DNA from: Thermogutta terrifontis
GTDB lineage: Bacteria > Planctomycetota > Planctomycetia > Pirellulales > Thermoguttaceae
Reading direction: 5' to 3'
NCBI RefSeq assembly: GCF_002277955.1
Contig: NZ_CP018477.1
Span: forward strand, 3,369,206-3,433,205
Length of the DNA stretch: 64,000 nucleotides
Positions 34,730-43,812 of this stretch are shown here, piece by piece. Below the pieces are notes generated by a model, which worked only from the letters and a program-made list of their open reading frames with translations, searched no databases and was not told the origin of the DNA. Position 1 is the stretch's first letter. Each line of letters starts with the position of its first letter. The position numbers and the translations under genes are program-made.

Positions 34730-35053
34730 CGTCATTGCCTCCTTCGCAGAAAACTGGGCTATGGGTTCCCTCACATGCGCTCCAGTATACGCAGGTCGCT
34801 ATCCATTGCCAGATTGGGCGACGAATTACCGCGCACTGTACCGTTTCCCCCTTTCATTTTCGGCAAACCACTTGCACGGTTGACATCGCGGATGGGGAAA
34901 GACTGGGCCCTGCTGACCAGGCTGCCGCTGCGCGAGGCAAAGATTCTATGTGGCCATCATTTTTTGAGGCATATCAACCGGCCAGGTGACCTATTCTGAA
35001 TCATAAGCCAGGAGAGAGGCCGATTCTTTGGCCCCCGCCCCACAACTCCCACC

Positions 35054-36418
35054 TCACCACGTCGACTTCGCAGGTTCAAATCCCGCCCCTGTCATTTTCT
35101 TGTGTTGCAGCAATAAGTTACAACACGCACCGAGTTGCATAACGTCGCAATCGAACAGGTCTTGTGATTTAGTTTTCACTATCTTGCTGCTTGGTGCGGG
35201 AACGTTCTCTGCCCCATTCCGTGGCACCCGTGCGCCGGATTCTGTGCCACCATTCCATGCTTCGGTAATCGCTCGGGTGTAGTCTTGTGGCGTTACCCGC
35301 AGGTAATGTTTTGTTGCAACCTTGGAGGTGTTACCCATCCAGGCTGTTACTACGTGCAAGGGGAAGCGGGCTCCCAAATCCGTTTCCGCGCTGGCTCGCA
35401 AGGAATGCCACAAGCGGGGCCATGGCTGTTCGCCAATCCGGGCAATGAGTCGTAAAAGATGCTGTCGCAGGTTCACATTGGCCCACCAGCCTCGGTTTGC
35501 CGCGTTCAGTGATTCCCTTTGCCGCAATCGATGGAAAATGAACACTTGCCCCGGTTCTGCCGCTTCCCAAACGGCTTCCAAGTGGGGACGCACCGGGGGC
35601 ACAATTGGCACCACCCGATATGGCTTCCCGTGCACTTCTGTTTTCGGGAACGGCACTCGCAAGCGGCTTTGCTCCCAATCAACATCGGCCCACGTGAGCG
35701 AAAACGGTTCACTGGGCACTCGCAACCCGAGATAACGCACAATTGCCAGCAAAAGCTTCCACTCTAAATCGGGAGTGGCATCAATCAGGCGTTCGACGAC
35801 CTCCGCGGGCACATAGACTTGTCTGTCGGAAGCGTCAACTTTGGGTCGTTTCAGGGTCTCAAACGGATTCTTGCTCACTAATTCCCGACGGAGAGCGTCC
35901 CTAAACAAAGCTTGCACCCGCTCCACTCGCTTCACTACCGTGGCGGGCCGCAACCGGGCTTAACCTCCACGTTGCTTGCAAGCTTCGGTTGCTAGCCAGC
36001 GAACAAAATCGTCCGCATCGCCTTCAGTGATGCTGTCCAGCCGGCGCTCTGGGCCAAAGAATTGCACCAGATTTTTCAATGCGTACCGAGTTGCACAAAG
36101 GCTGGCCGGTTTGATTTGTGTTTGGCAATTCAGATACGCTTCCACCGCGGTCCCCAAAACCGCTGCCGGAGTGACTTTCGTCAGTCCGGCCCGGACAAGC
36201 CGCTCCCGCAAAGTATCACCCACGCTTGCCAGCCAAACTGCCGTTTCCTGGCGGAGTGGTAAACCTGCCGTCCTGGCTGCCAACAACGCCTCCACGTGGA
36301 CGCGGATGCTTTCCGCCGTCTTTTTGTCCACCCGGCCAAGGCGAAGGGTTTTCCACTTGCCATCAGGGGCCACAAACAGGATTCGCCAGCCTTTGCCGTC
36401 TTTTGCCACGCTTGCCAT
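35054..36418 (-). pseudogene. Tyrosine recombinase (integrase), interrupted by one in-frame stop
   Basis: A site-specific recombinase otherwise of full length (about 450 codons). The N-terminal half runs from 36418 to a TAA at 35962-35960, and the same frame continues after it with R-P-A-T-V-V-K-R-V. A single substitution (an AAA or AAG codon to TAA) would explain the break. The core-binding domain lies in the first part. The catalytic domain has L-G-L-R-V-P-S-E-P-F-S-L-T-W (first Arg), W-H-S-L-R-A-S (His and second Arg) and H-Y-L-R-V (nucleophile Tyr). The final ~15 codons run antisense through a tRNA-like 3' end (35061-35094). A TTG restart at 35953 exists, but the product would lack the arm and part of the core-binding domain. 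Confidence 0.8.
35061..35094 (+). other. Orphan tRNA 3'-end fragment, probable attachment-site remnant
   Basis: GTCGACTTCGCAGGTTCAAA followed by TCCCGCCCCTGTCA has the T-loop TTCAAAT, imperfect T-stem arms (GCAGG/CCCGC, one mismatch), an acceptor-like CCCTGTC and a final A. No matching 5' half, D-arm or anticodon arm is found in the preceding 80 bases. A tRNA 3' end alone, next to an integrase end, is the usual look of an att site left by tRNA-targeted integration. Confidence 0.6.
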
Positions 36419-36539
36419 AGGACGCTCGCTTTATACGTCACAATGCGACAACCGTCATTTGACTTGCCAGGGTATCTCCAAGCACCCGGCGATCCTTCGG
36501 AGTGATCGTTAGTTTTCGTTTGGAGCTGTGAGGACCTAA

Positions 36540-36665
36540 AGCCTCAACGTAGGGGCAATTCATGAATTGCCCCTACCCGAACGCGAATGAATCAGAGTGG
36601 ATCATCCAGGGTTGATAAGCGGACCTGACGAGCAGGTCCCTCTGAGGCTGCGGCCACAACCGGCG
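36540..36665 (+). repeat. Interspersed repeat, copy D with a perfect 28-base palindrome
   Basis: GTAGGGGCAATTCA at 36549-36562 is followed directly by its exact reverse complement to 36576. Then GCGGACCTGACGAGCAGGTC at about 36621 forms the second hairpin type also found in copies B, F and G. The left blocks (CTTTTGCAAA and CATGGGCGCAAT) are missing. The rest of the 494-base spacer (36419-36912) shows no gene; the ribosome site and promoter of the PH-domain gene lie at its end. Confidence 0.75.
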
Positions 36666-36912
36666 AAACTGATCCGCATTTATGTCCCGGCCGCCTTGAC
36701 AGCGTCAATGGACCATGGTTTCTCCACATTCGCCGATTTCAGCAAGAGCAAGATTGCGCTGTAGTATTAAGCCGTTGCTTCGGGTGCCCTATCGCCTGAA
36801 GCACGTGACCCTGGCATAATAACATTCGCCAGTAGCGGTACGTCCATATGCAACAAGCTGAAAAACAGGTGGTTGAATTCCGGCGCCTCTTAAGATCACG
36901 AAGGAGGGACCC

Positions 36913-37551
36913 ATGAAATGCCCTAACTGCGGCTCGGAGCTTGATCCGCTCACCGGAGTTTGTCCACAATGCCAGGGGGGCGAAAACCCTGCCCAGGCCA
37001 CCGCGAGAGCCCCGGCGAGTGGCGCGGAAACCGAACAGGCACCCAAGCGGGGCGATCCCGATGTGGAATTGTGGAAGGCCTCATATTCACCTTGGGGAAT
37101 GATCGGCACATGGATGACCCTTGGCATCATCACAATCATTGTGATTGTGGTGGATATCCTGCTCATGCGGGGCCCTCTCAAGAATCAGGTCGGGCCCCTT
37201 TGGGGCATCACGCTTGGACTTGTTGCAATTGCCTGGTTGGTTTTTCTGGTCATCGCATGGTACCGGAAGATGACCATCCAGTACCGCCTGACCACCTACC
37301 GGTTTTACCATCGAAAAGGTTTCGTCTTCCGGACTGTGGACTCGATGGAGGTCATCGACATTGACGATATCGCCATGCACCAGAATCTCCTGGAACGCTT
37401 GGTGGGGGTGGGGCGCGTCATTTTGCGTACCAAAGATCCCTCCGACCCTTTCCTGGTTTTACAGGGGGTCCCGAACCCCGAGGAAGCTTTCAAAAAAATT
37501 GACAAGGCACGGCGCGACGAGCAAATCCGGCGAAGCATCAAGGTGCAATAG
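36913..37551 (+). CDS. Zinc-ribbon, PH-domain membrane protein
   Basis: A 212-residue inner-membrane protein. The first residues form a zinc ribbon (C-P-N-C, then C-P-Q-C about 15 residues later). After a Pro/Ala-rich linker come two hydrophobic helices (about 60-80 and 98-118), then a bacterial PH-type domain of the DUF304/YdbS kind: Y-R-L-T-T-Y-R-F-Y-H-R-K-G, D-I-D-D-I-A-M-H-Q-N-L-L-E-R-L-V-G-V-G, and a final G-V-P-N-P-E-E-A-F-K-K-I. AAGGAGG precedes the ATG. Such proteins are membrane-associated, with no known enzymatic role. Confidence 0.85.
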   Translation: MKCPNCGSELDPLTGVCPQCQGGENPAQATARAPASGAETEQAPKRGDPDVELWKASYSPWGMIGTWMTLGIITIIVIVVDILLMRGPLKNQVGPLWGITLGLVAIAWLVFLVIAWYRKMTIQYRLTTYRFYHRKGFVFRTVDSMEVIDIDDIAMHQNLLERLVGVGRVILRTKDPSDPFLVLQGVPNPEEAFKKIDKARRDEQIRRSIKVQ

Positions 37552-37687
37552 CCGATATCGGGCAGTCCCAAAGTGCGCAGTTTAACCGACCGAAGGATTG
37601 CCTTCCTCTCCCTGTTTGTTACACTGAACGCACCTCGAGACGTCGAGAGACCGCAAGTTGTGGATCACTGTTAATGGAGGTCACCCC

Positions 37688-38578
37688 ATGAGACGACGCA
37701 CCTTTTTGACCTGTGCCACCATCCTCGCGAGCCTTGTGATCACAGGATCTACGGTGGGCGCGGTCGTGGCAGCCCCGTACAAGGCGCTCATTGTCACCGG
37801 GCAAAATGCCCACGACTGGAAAGGCACCACGCCGGTTCTGGTCAAACTGCTGGAAGAAACTGGCTTGTTCACGGTGGAAGTCGCCCAATCTCCGGCGAAA
37901 GGAGAGGACATGAGCGGCTTCAAACCGGACTTCAAAAAATTCGATGTGGTGGTGCTCAATTACCAGGGGGATTCCTGGCCGGAGGAAACCAAAAAGGCCT
38001 TCGTGGATTACGTCAAAAACGGCGGTGGGGTGGTGGTTTATCACTTTGCTTGTGCGGCCTTTCCGGATTGGCCGGAATATAACGAGATCATCGGTCTGGG
38101 GGGATGGGGAGGCCGAAACGAGAAATGGGGTCCGTACGTCCGCTGGCGGGATGGCCGATGCGTCTTCGACTACACTCCGGGGCGTGGCGGCGGACATGGC
38201 CCGATGCAGCCCTTCGCCATCGATGTCCGCTATCCCGAGCATCCCATCATGCAGGGTTTGCCGCCGCGATTCATGCATGTCCCCGATGAGCTCTACGGCT
38301 GGCTCCGTGGTCCAGCTAAGAACCTCACCGTCCTGGCCACCGCCTTTGCCCCCAAAGACAAGGGCGGCTCCGATGAACATGAACCGATTTTCTTCACCGT
38401 TCAGTACGGTAAAGGACGCGTCTTCTTCAACGCCCTTGGGCATACAGCCGAACAGCTCAAGAGCGTGGCCTTTATTGTGACCTATCAGCGGGGTGCTGAG
38501 TGGGCGGCCTCCGGCAAAGTGACCCAACCGGTGCCCAATGATTTCCCGACTGCCGAGCAGGCCCGAACCCGCGATTGA
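37688..38578 (+). CDS. Secreted ThuA-domain protein
   Basis: A 296-residue exported protein of the ThuA family (glutamine-amidotransferase-like fold), linked to sugar use in other bacteria and highly multiplied in planctomycetes. A signal segment ([13 protein letters not shown]) with a basic start precedes [13 protein letters not shown]. Other family blocks are [35 protein letters not shown] and [10 protein letters not shown]. The ATG at 37688 follows GGAGG; ten extra upstream codons are unlikely. A strong terminator follows at 38649, so it is probably a single-gene transcript. Confidence 0.9.
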   Translation: MRRRTFLTCATILASLVITGSTVGAVVAAPYKALIVTGQNAHDWKGTTPVLVKLLEETGLFTVEVAQSPAKGEDMSGFKPDFKKFDVVVLNYQGDSWPEETKKAFVDYVKNGGGVVVYHFACAAFPDWPEYNEIIGLGGWGGRNEKWGPYVRWRDGRCVFDYTPGRGGGHGPMQPFAIDVRYPEHPIMQGLPPRFMHVPDELYGWLRGPAKNLTVLATAFAPKDKGGSDEHEPIFFTVQYGKGRVFFNALGHTAEQLKSVAFIVTYQRGAEWAASGKVTQPVPNDFPTAEQARTRD

Positions 38579-38648
38579 ACCGACCGTCCCGATGGCGGAG
38601 AAATCAGGTCGCTAATTGTCGTTTCGCGGAGAAAGATTTTTGCCCCTG

Positions 38649-38689
38649 GGCAGAGTCAACCGTTGGGTTGCTCTGCCTTTTTTGTTTTT
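38649..38689 (+). terminator. Strong intrinsic terminator after the ThuA gene
   Basis: GGCAGAG-T-CAACC pairs with GGTTG-CTCTGCC around a four-base loop (12 pairs, one bulged T), followed at once by TTTTTTGTTTTT. It is 70 bases past the ThuA stop codon. Confidence 0.88.
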
Positions 38690-38952
38690 GGTCTTCGTCT
38701 CGCGCCGGTGAAGCTTTCCTGTTGCATCCCGGGCTGGTGTTGCCCACCATACACGTTGCACAGCGCCTGCGGTCAGGAAGGGCAAAGCGAGTCCGTTCCC
38801 CGAGTTTTCCAAGTGACCGGCCTGGGTAGGTCCACGTTTAAAGCAATTTTGTTGCGCATCCGGTGGGAAACGGCTTGTTAGATCTGCCGGAGTAAGTCCC
38901 CGTTACATCAGATAAAGAAAGCTCGATGCGATCTTTCATGCAAAGCCGGTGC

Positions 38953-38982
38953 TTGTCCAAATTGTCCTCATCCTGGTATACT
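38953..38982 (+). promoter_or_regulatory. Predicted promoter for the small basic gene at 39078
   Basis: TTGTCC at 38953-38958 and TATACT at 38977-38982 are spaced 18 bases apart, about 90 bases ahead of the GTG start. It is the best sigma70-like match in this 390-base stretch between the terminator and the small gene; the rest is unassigned. Confidence 0.4.
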
Positions 38983-39077
38983 CAATGGCGATGGTCTGAA
39001 ACATAGTGGATAGGCACGATCGTCGCGTGCCGTTGGAGGTATTGGAGGTCGTTTTTCAGGTTGGATGGGAGTCAAGC

Positions 39078-39167
39078 GTGGGGACGAAAAAAACTGGTAA
39101 AGGGCGTCGTAAGATCGGCAGCAAAAAGCGGCGGATGCGTTCCAAAATCCGGCATCGCAAGAAGTGA
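39078..39167 (+). CDS. Very small basic protein (29 residues), possibly ribosome-associated
   Basis: The reading GTG...TGA has GGGAG about seven bases ahead of the GTG and a promoter-like sequence upstream. Sixteen of 29 residues are Lys or Arg, with a middle G-S-K-K-R-R-M-R-S-K and an ending R-H-R-K-K. The composition and the K-K-R-R-x-R-x-K-x-R-H-R pattern recall tiny ribosomal proteins such as the bS22/AURKAIP1-COX24-like group, but the match is weak and made by eye. Its codons look like those of neighbouring genes. It could also be chance, as short basic frames arise easily. Confidence 0.5.
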   Translation: MGTKKTGKGRRKIGSKKRRMRSKIRHRKK

Positions 39168-39446
39168 TTCGATGTCACCTGTGCCGGGAAATGCACTTAC
39201 GCTGATTCCCGGCCTCTATCGGTAGGCAGTGTCTATGCCGCCATCGTGTTATGGACCCTTGGGCTTTTCACTGCGCTCTGATTGCGCGCTCTTTTCCATG
39301 GAAAACATTTGAGCCTTCCCACCTCCCCCAATTACAATCGAGGTACCGGCGGAACCGGATCGCGGGGCTTGCCGGAAGTGTCCGCGCCACGGTTCGGTAT
39401 GTATTTCCGTAGCTGAAAAAAGATCGCCAATCCGAGGAGATAACTC

Positions 39447-40109
39447 GTGTCCCGCAACGTGCCGCGAACAGCTCTTCTGGGGGCCTTCTACGAGGACTAC
39501 CTGAAACATCTTGACACCGCCCGATTTGTGGCGGATGTTAACTCGCGTTACATGCAGGGCACGCTCCAGCGACTGCTGGAACACCCACTGTGTGAACTTC
39601 GCCGTGCAGCCGCCCTGGCGCTGGGATACGTGGGTGATTACGCCTCCAACGGGGCGCTGGGGCGGGCACTCAACGACCGCGATCCCACCGTTCGATTGCT
39701 CGCTGAAACGAGTATCCGAAAAGTTTGGCTTCGCTATGGAACCGAAGCCCAGCAAAAACAGCTCAGCATCATCATCCGCCTTAACGCGGCACGCCGTTAT
39801 CGCGACGCCCTTGCCCGAGCCCACCGTCTGCTGGAAGAAATTGCGGATTTTGCAGAAGTGTACAACCAGCGAGCCGTGGCGTATTACGGCTTGGGGGAAC
39901 ATGCCGAAGCCATTCAGGATTGCCGCACCACCCTGGAGCTGAACCCCTACCACTTCGCGGCGGCAGCGGGCATGGGCCAGGCATACCTGGAGTTGCGGGA
40001 CCCGATCGCCGCCCTGGAAGCCTTCCGCCGGGCCTTGCGACTCAATCCCGACCTCCACGCCGTTCGAATCCAGGTCGCCAGACTGGAACGCCTCATCGAA
40101 GATGTGTGA
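39447..40109 (+). CDS. HEAT-like and TPR repeat protein
   Basis: A 220-residue, all-helical protein. Residues ~45-100 look like HEAT-type repeats (L-R-R-A-A-A-L-A-L-G-Y-V-G-D-Y, then D-R-D-P-T-V-R-L-L-A-E). Residues ~130-215 are tetratricopeptide repeats, with A-V-A-Y-Y-G-L-G-E-H-A-E-A-I-Q-D-C and A-Y-L-E-L-R-D-P-I-A-A-L-E-A-F-R-R-A-L-R-L-N-P. There is no signal peptide or enzyme domain, so it is likely a cytosolic protein-interaction scaffold. It starts at a GTG preceded by GAGGAG. It converges with the next gene. Confidence 0.8.
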   Translation: MSRNVPRTALLGAFYEDYLKHLDTARFVADVNSRYMQGTLQRLLEHPLCELRRAAALALGYVGDYASNGALGRALNDRDPTVRLLAETSIRKVWLRYGTEAQQKQLSIIIRLNAARRYRDALARAHRLLEEIADFAEVYNQRAVAYYGLGEHAEAIQDCRTTLELNPYHFAAAAGMGQAYLELRDPIAALEAFRRALRLNPDLHAVRIQVARLERLIEDV

Positions 40110-40128
40110 TTCGTGACTCCCTGTCAAG

Positions 40129-40743
40129 TCACGCAGCACGGCGACGGACCACGGCATCCGCCCGGCGAATGGCCTCCTCCTTGGAGACCACAGCCCATCG
40201 GGTCCGACGGCCATCGTTCCACTCGATGAGGACCCGCCCTGACTCACTGAGCATTCGTGGGATGTAAAACCAGCATCGGTCGTCCGGGCGCAGCACTTCG
40301 GGATGCCACAGAAGAATCAGATCGACGTCCGCCACATGATTCGCCCAGCGGGGAAGAGCCTCGGCGAGTCGTCCCGGCAGAAGCACCACATCCGCATTTA
40401 ATCCACGAAGTACCCGATAGACCTGCTTCACCTCCGGACCGCCGGCCTCCTCAAATTTGCTGATCCCCACGTACCTGAACAGAGATTGTGGGGCTGCGTG
40501 TCGAACCACTTGGACTAATAGCTCCGTTCGGCCAAGATCAAGACTCCCAACTTCCAGCAGCGATCGCGGCGGCGTTTCGGAGAGCGTTCGGAGAAGCGTG
40601 CGGAAGTGAACAGGTTGCGCAAAATGGAGAAGCCGCCACAGGCGAAATTGGGACAGCTCGGCCAAGGGAACCTCCTGTTCCAGCTCAGCACTCAACCGAT
40701 TGAACGAAGCCTTGTCTTCAGTGAGAGCGCAACGCCCTAACAA
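40129..40743 (-). CDS. Unknown protein with a Rossmann-like segment
   Basis: A 204-residue protein with no family I can name. The middle has R-S-L-L-E-V-G-S-L-D-L-G-R-T-E-L-L, which resembles the first glycine-rich strand of a SAM-dependent methyltransferase. Later strands read Y-V-G-I-S-K-F, D-V-V-L-L-P-G and D-L-I-L-L-W-H-P-E-V-L, also compatible with an alpha/beta Rossmann fold. The only plausible start is a TTG at 40743 without a clear ribosome site, and the frame stays open to a stop about 80 bases further upstream, so the N-terminus is uncertain. Confidence 0.5.
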   Translation of the reverse strand: MLGRCALTEDKASFNRLSAELEQEVPLAELSQFRLWRLLHFAQPVHFRTLLRTLSETPPRSLLEVGSLDLGRTELLVQVVRHAAPQSLFRYVGISKFEEAGGPEVKQVYRVLRGLNADVVLLPGRLAEALPRWANHVADVDLILLWHPEVLRPDDRCWFYIPRMLSESGRVLIEWNDGRRTRWAVVSKEEAIRRADAVVRRRAA

Positions 40744-41165
40744 GTGATTCGGATGACATGCCCCAAAAACTCGAAGAAACGCGGAGGAATCTCGTCAATC
40801 TGGATCGAAATCCCAGATAGCGTAAGAGGAGTCACGGTGGAGACTCTTCCCGTTGTATGCCGATAAGAGAGCAGGGAGAAATGTCGCCTTTTTGCGTGAT
40901 AAGATGCGCAAAAAGTAAAGGTTTAATCGGCGAGGGCAACTGAGAGAAGTTTCATCGAGGCGGTGCGGTTGACCGGGCGAAGATTTGTAGTGGTGTCTTG
41001 TGTTCGCCGGAGAGATTCTGGTTCTCCTCGGCGCAGGAGCTGAAGCATGCCACCACCTCGGTGGCTCTCGTTGAGGCGAACGTTGAGACCAGGGCACAGG
41101 CTGGGAAGCCAATAGACGTGTCCAGAAGAATCCGACTCCGTTTGTGGACCTAAGGAAGGGACCTC
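40744..41165. other. Divergent spacer, no gene recognised
   Basis: About 420 bases between the unknown Rossmann-like gene and the 864-residue protein gene. The frames seen here have no ribosome sites and no recognisable content. AAGGAAGGG near 41151-41159 is the ribosome site of the next gene. Confidence 0.4.
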
Positions 41166-43760
41166 ATGACGACCTCGCTCCAGCGAAATGAGCCGACCTG
41201 GCCGTTCCTCCTGGTGCTGATCGTGCTCTTTGTCCTCAGCGTGACCTCCCCGCGGGCGTGGCGAGTGGTGGAGCGTCCCGATCCGCCAATTCCAAGTAAG
41301 GATCAGCCCGCGCTGGCTCACGCGGAAACGCCGTCCCGAGTGCAAACCAGCCAAAGCCACGCCACGACCTCCTCGGCACTTCCCCCACCATTGGCGTCGA
41401 CCGACTCCCTCCGCGCTGATCAGCAATCGCCGCGGAACGAGGAGGCCCTGCTACCTGCCGAGGTTCAACATCAGGTGGGGGCCGACATGAGCCAAGGGCC
41501 GTCTCTCCATAAGTTCCCTCCCGAGCCAGAACAGGAGGACCCCTGCCTGTCGCTGACACCGGAGCAGCGGCAGATGGAGGCCCTGAGCGAAGAAATGGAC
41601 GCCTCTCCAGCGCCCCATTCCGAGAATTTGGCTTTGAACGCTCAACCTTCATCGTCGAAACTTGAGGATGCCAGCACAGTGAAAGAATCGGTTGGCGGCG
41701 GTGATGCTCACCCTCATCACGGTCTGTGGACGCCGCCCGCCTCTTTGCTGGCCATGCTGGAACCATTTGCACAGCGCGACGAAACTCGTACCTGGGTGAG
41801 CGAGGTTCAGGAGAAGATCACCGAAGTGGGCCGGCGGTTTGAAGCGGGCGAAGATGTCTTGCCGGTCCTCCAGGCGCTCTATGCCCTCGCCCAGCAGTCG
41901 TCCTCCATACAAACGAAGCTCGACCTTCAGCCCGACGTGGCGGCGGACTTCCGCCAGGTGCGCTATGCCCTGATTCGCAGGCTGAGTCTCTGGAAGGCGA
42001 TCCAACTCGCTGGTGGCTTACAGTCAGAATTAGCCGCTGCGGAAAATGCGGACTGGACACGCCTCAGAAAATCCGTCAACGCAGTCGAGCAGCGATTGGG
42101 AAACGATAGCACCGCCCAGGCTTGGCGTGAATTTCTCAACATCGAGGAAGTAAAAGCCGCCGCGCAATCCGCAAACCGTCTGGACGCGGAGCGTCAACTG
42201 GCGGAAATTGCTGTGCGGACGCTCCAAAGAATCGATGAGCAAGCCTTCACGGAAGATCAACAGGCATTTCTGGATGAGCAACCCCTGGCCGACTACGTCA
42301 GTGAGCTTCGTTTCTGGGCTGGGCCCGCGGTGCAGACAGCCAGTCTTTTAGAACGGGTGGAGAGCTACGAATCTGACGCCACGAATTCGGCGGCGGAACC
42401 TCTTGTGTTGGCATACCACCGGCTGGCGCGGTCTTCTCAGGACCGTGCCCGATGGTTGGCACGATGCCTCGATCTGCTCTACCGAAATGCCAACGTGCGA
42501 ATCGCCATTACGGAAGAACTTCTCAACCGATTGGCTCCCGAACGACCGGCGGACAAGCGGCCTGTGGCGGATGTCATCCTGAATCGGCCGGTGTACGGCT
42601 CAAGCTATGCGGAAACTAAGGTTGGCTTTCGGCTGATACCAGACCCCGTGCGCGCCCGCGTCGCCCTGACCGTCCGCGGCCAAGTGACCTCTCTGACTTA
42701 CGCGAATGCGGGTCCCGCCACCATCTGGAATGATGGCTACGCCGAATATGTGGCGGAAAAGGACGTCGAGATCACCCCCCATGGGCTGGTTGCTGCGCCG
42801 GCTGTTATCGATGTGGAAAACTCGGTGCGCATTCGCGACGTGGCGACCACGCTGGATTCGATCCCTGTGCTCGGCTTCCTTACCCAGGAAGTCGCACGTC
42901 AGCAAGCCGCTCGCCAGCGTCTGGAGGCCAGCGAAGAAGCCAAGTGGAAGGTGGCGGCCCAGGCTTTGCGGGAAATCGAAAGCGAAACCGAGGCCCAATT
43001 CTCCCGGCTCAACCGGCGGTGGCAGGAAGAAGTGCTGGGGCCCCTGCACCGGTTTCACCTTCCTCCCACATGGCTAGGGGCGCAGACGACCGAAGATCGG
43101 ATTGTCTTACGAGTTCGATTGGCGGCTCCGTTCCAGCCGGGCGGCCACACCCTGCGCCCCTTCGCCCCCGCGGACGCCCTGGCCAGCTGCCAAATCCATC
43201 AGTCGGCCGTCAACAATTTTCTCCAGCGTCTTGGGTTGGAAGGGAAAACCTACACAGTCGCGGAGTTGCAACGAAAATTGCGAGAAAAACTTCGCCTCCC
43301 CGAAGACGACAGTGGCGAGGAAAACCCGCACGCCGATGCCCGGATCACCTTTGCTGCTCGAGATGCCGCGAGGGTGGAGTTTACCCAGGGTAAACTCATC
43401 GTGACGCTGGCCATTGCCGAGTTGAGCAGCCCACCGAATCGCTGGCAGGATTTTCATGTCCGCGCCATCTACAGGCCGGAAATCCACAACGATCGCATCC
43501 AGTTCATCCGCGAGGGAGTGGTGCAGCTTGTTGGCCCGATGGATATGCGGTCGCAGATTGCCCTGCGGAGCGTTTTCAGCCGTACCTTCTCCAAGGATAA
43601 ACCGTGGGAAGTTTCGCCGGGCTTCCTGCAACGGCACGAAAACCTCGCGGATTTAACGGTGACGCAGCTCGTTCTGGAAGACGGTTGGCTGGGATTTGCC
43701 ATCGGCCGTCGGCCAGCCATGGCCGCCGCACAGAGCGTCAGGCAACACTCGCAACATTGA
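41166..43760 (+). CDS. Large membrane-anchored protein of unknown function
   Basis: An 864-residue protein, apparently lineage-specific. One hydrophobic helix at residues 13-30 (W-P-F-L-L-V-L-I-V-L-F-V-L-S-V-T) anchors or exports it. A long Ser/Pro/Glu-rich, low-complexity region follows to about 185. Residues ~200-470 are helical and charged. From ~480 there is mixed structure with R-P-V-Y-G-S-S-Y-A-E-T-K-V and V-A-L-T-V-R-G-Q-V-T-S-L-T-Y-A-N, and a second helical block near 570-640. No catalytic motif is recognised. AAGGAAGGG precedes the ATG. It is likely an envelope structural or assembly protein; the role is unknown. Confidence 0.6.
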   Translation: MTTSLQRNEPTWPFLLVLIVLFVLSVTSPRAWRVVERPDPPIPSKDQPALAHAETPSRVQTSQSHATTSSALPPPLASTDSLRADQQSPRNEEALLPAEVQHQVGADMSQGPSLHKFPPEPEQEDPCLSLTPEQRQMEALSEEMDASPAPHSENLALNAQPSSSKLEDASTVKESVGGGDAHPHHGLWTPPASLLAMLEPFAQRDETRTWVSEVQEKITEVGRRFEAGEDVLPVLQALYALAQQSSSIQTKLDLQPDVAADFRQVRYALIRRLSLWKAIQLAGGLQSELAAAENADWTRLRKSVNAVEQRLGNDSTAQAWREFLNIEEVKAAAQSANRLDAERQLAEIAVRTLQRIDEQAFTEDQQAFLDEQPLADYVSELRFWAGPAVQTASLLERVESYESDATNSAAEPLVLAYHRLARSSQDRARWLARCLDLLYRNANVRIAITEELLNRLAPERPADKRPVADVILNRPVYGSSYAETKVGFRLIPDPVRARVALTVRGQVTSLTYANAGPATIWNDGYAEYVAEKDVEITPHGLVAAPAVIDVENSVRIRDVATTLDSIPVLGFLTQEVARQQAARQRLEASEEAKWKVAAQALREIESETEAQFSRLNRRWQEEVLGPLHRFHLPPTWLGAQTTEDRIVLRVRLAAPFQPGGHTLRPFAPADALASCQIHQSAVNNFLQRLGLEGKTYTVAELQRKLREKLRLPEDDSGEENPHADARITFAARDAARVEFTQGKLIVTLAIAELSSPPNRWQDFHVRAIYRPEIHNDRIQFIREGVVQLVGPMDMRSQIALRSVFSRTFSKDKPWEVSPGFLQRHENLADLTVTQLVLEDGWLGFAIGRRPAMAAAQSVRQHSQH

Positions 43761-43812
43761 GGTCCGGCTTCCGCAATTATTGTTGGCAGCTCAGGACGAA
43801 GTTTCCGTTCGC

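Noticed and set aside
29640-36418. CRISPR array near the Csx3 and CARF-HEPN genes
   Set aside because: I looked for regularly spaced direct repeats around these genes and elsewhere in the window and saw none.
40744-41112. Reverse frame ending 40795 as the lost N-terminal part of the gene at 40129-40743
   Set aside because: It lies in the same register as the open stretch before the TTG start, but is separated by a stop and has no recognisable fold; there is not enough support for a broken gene.
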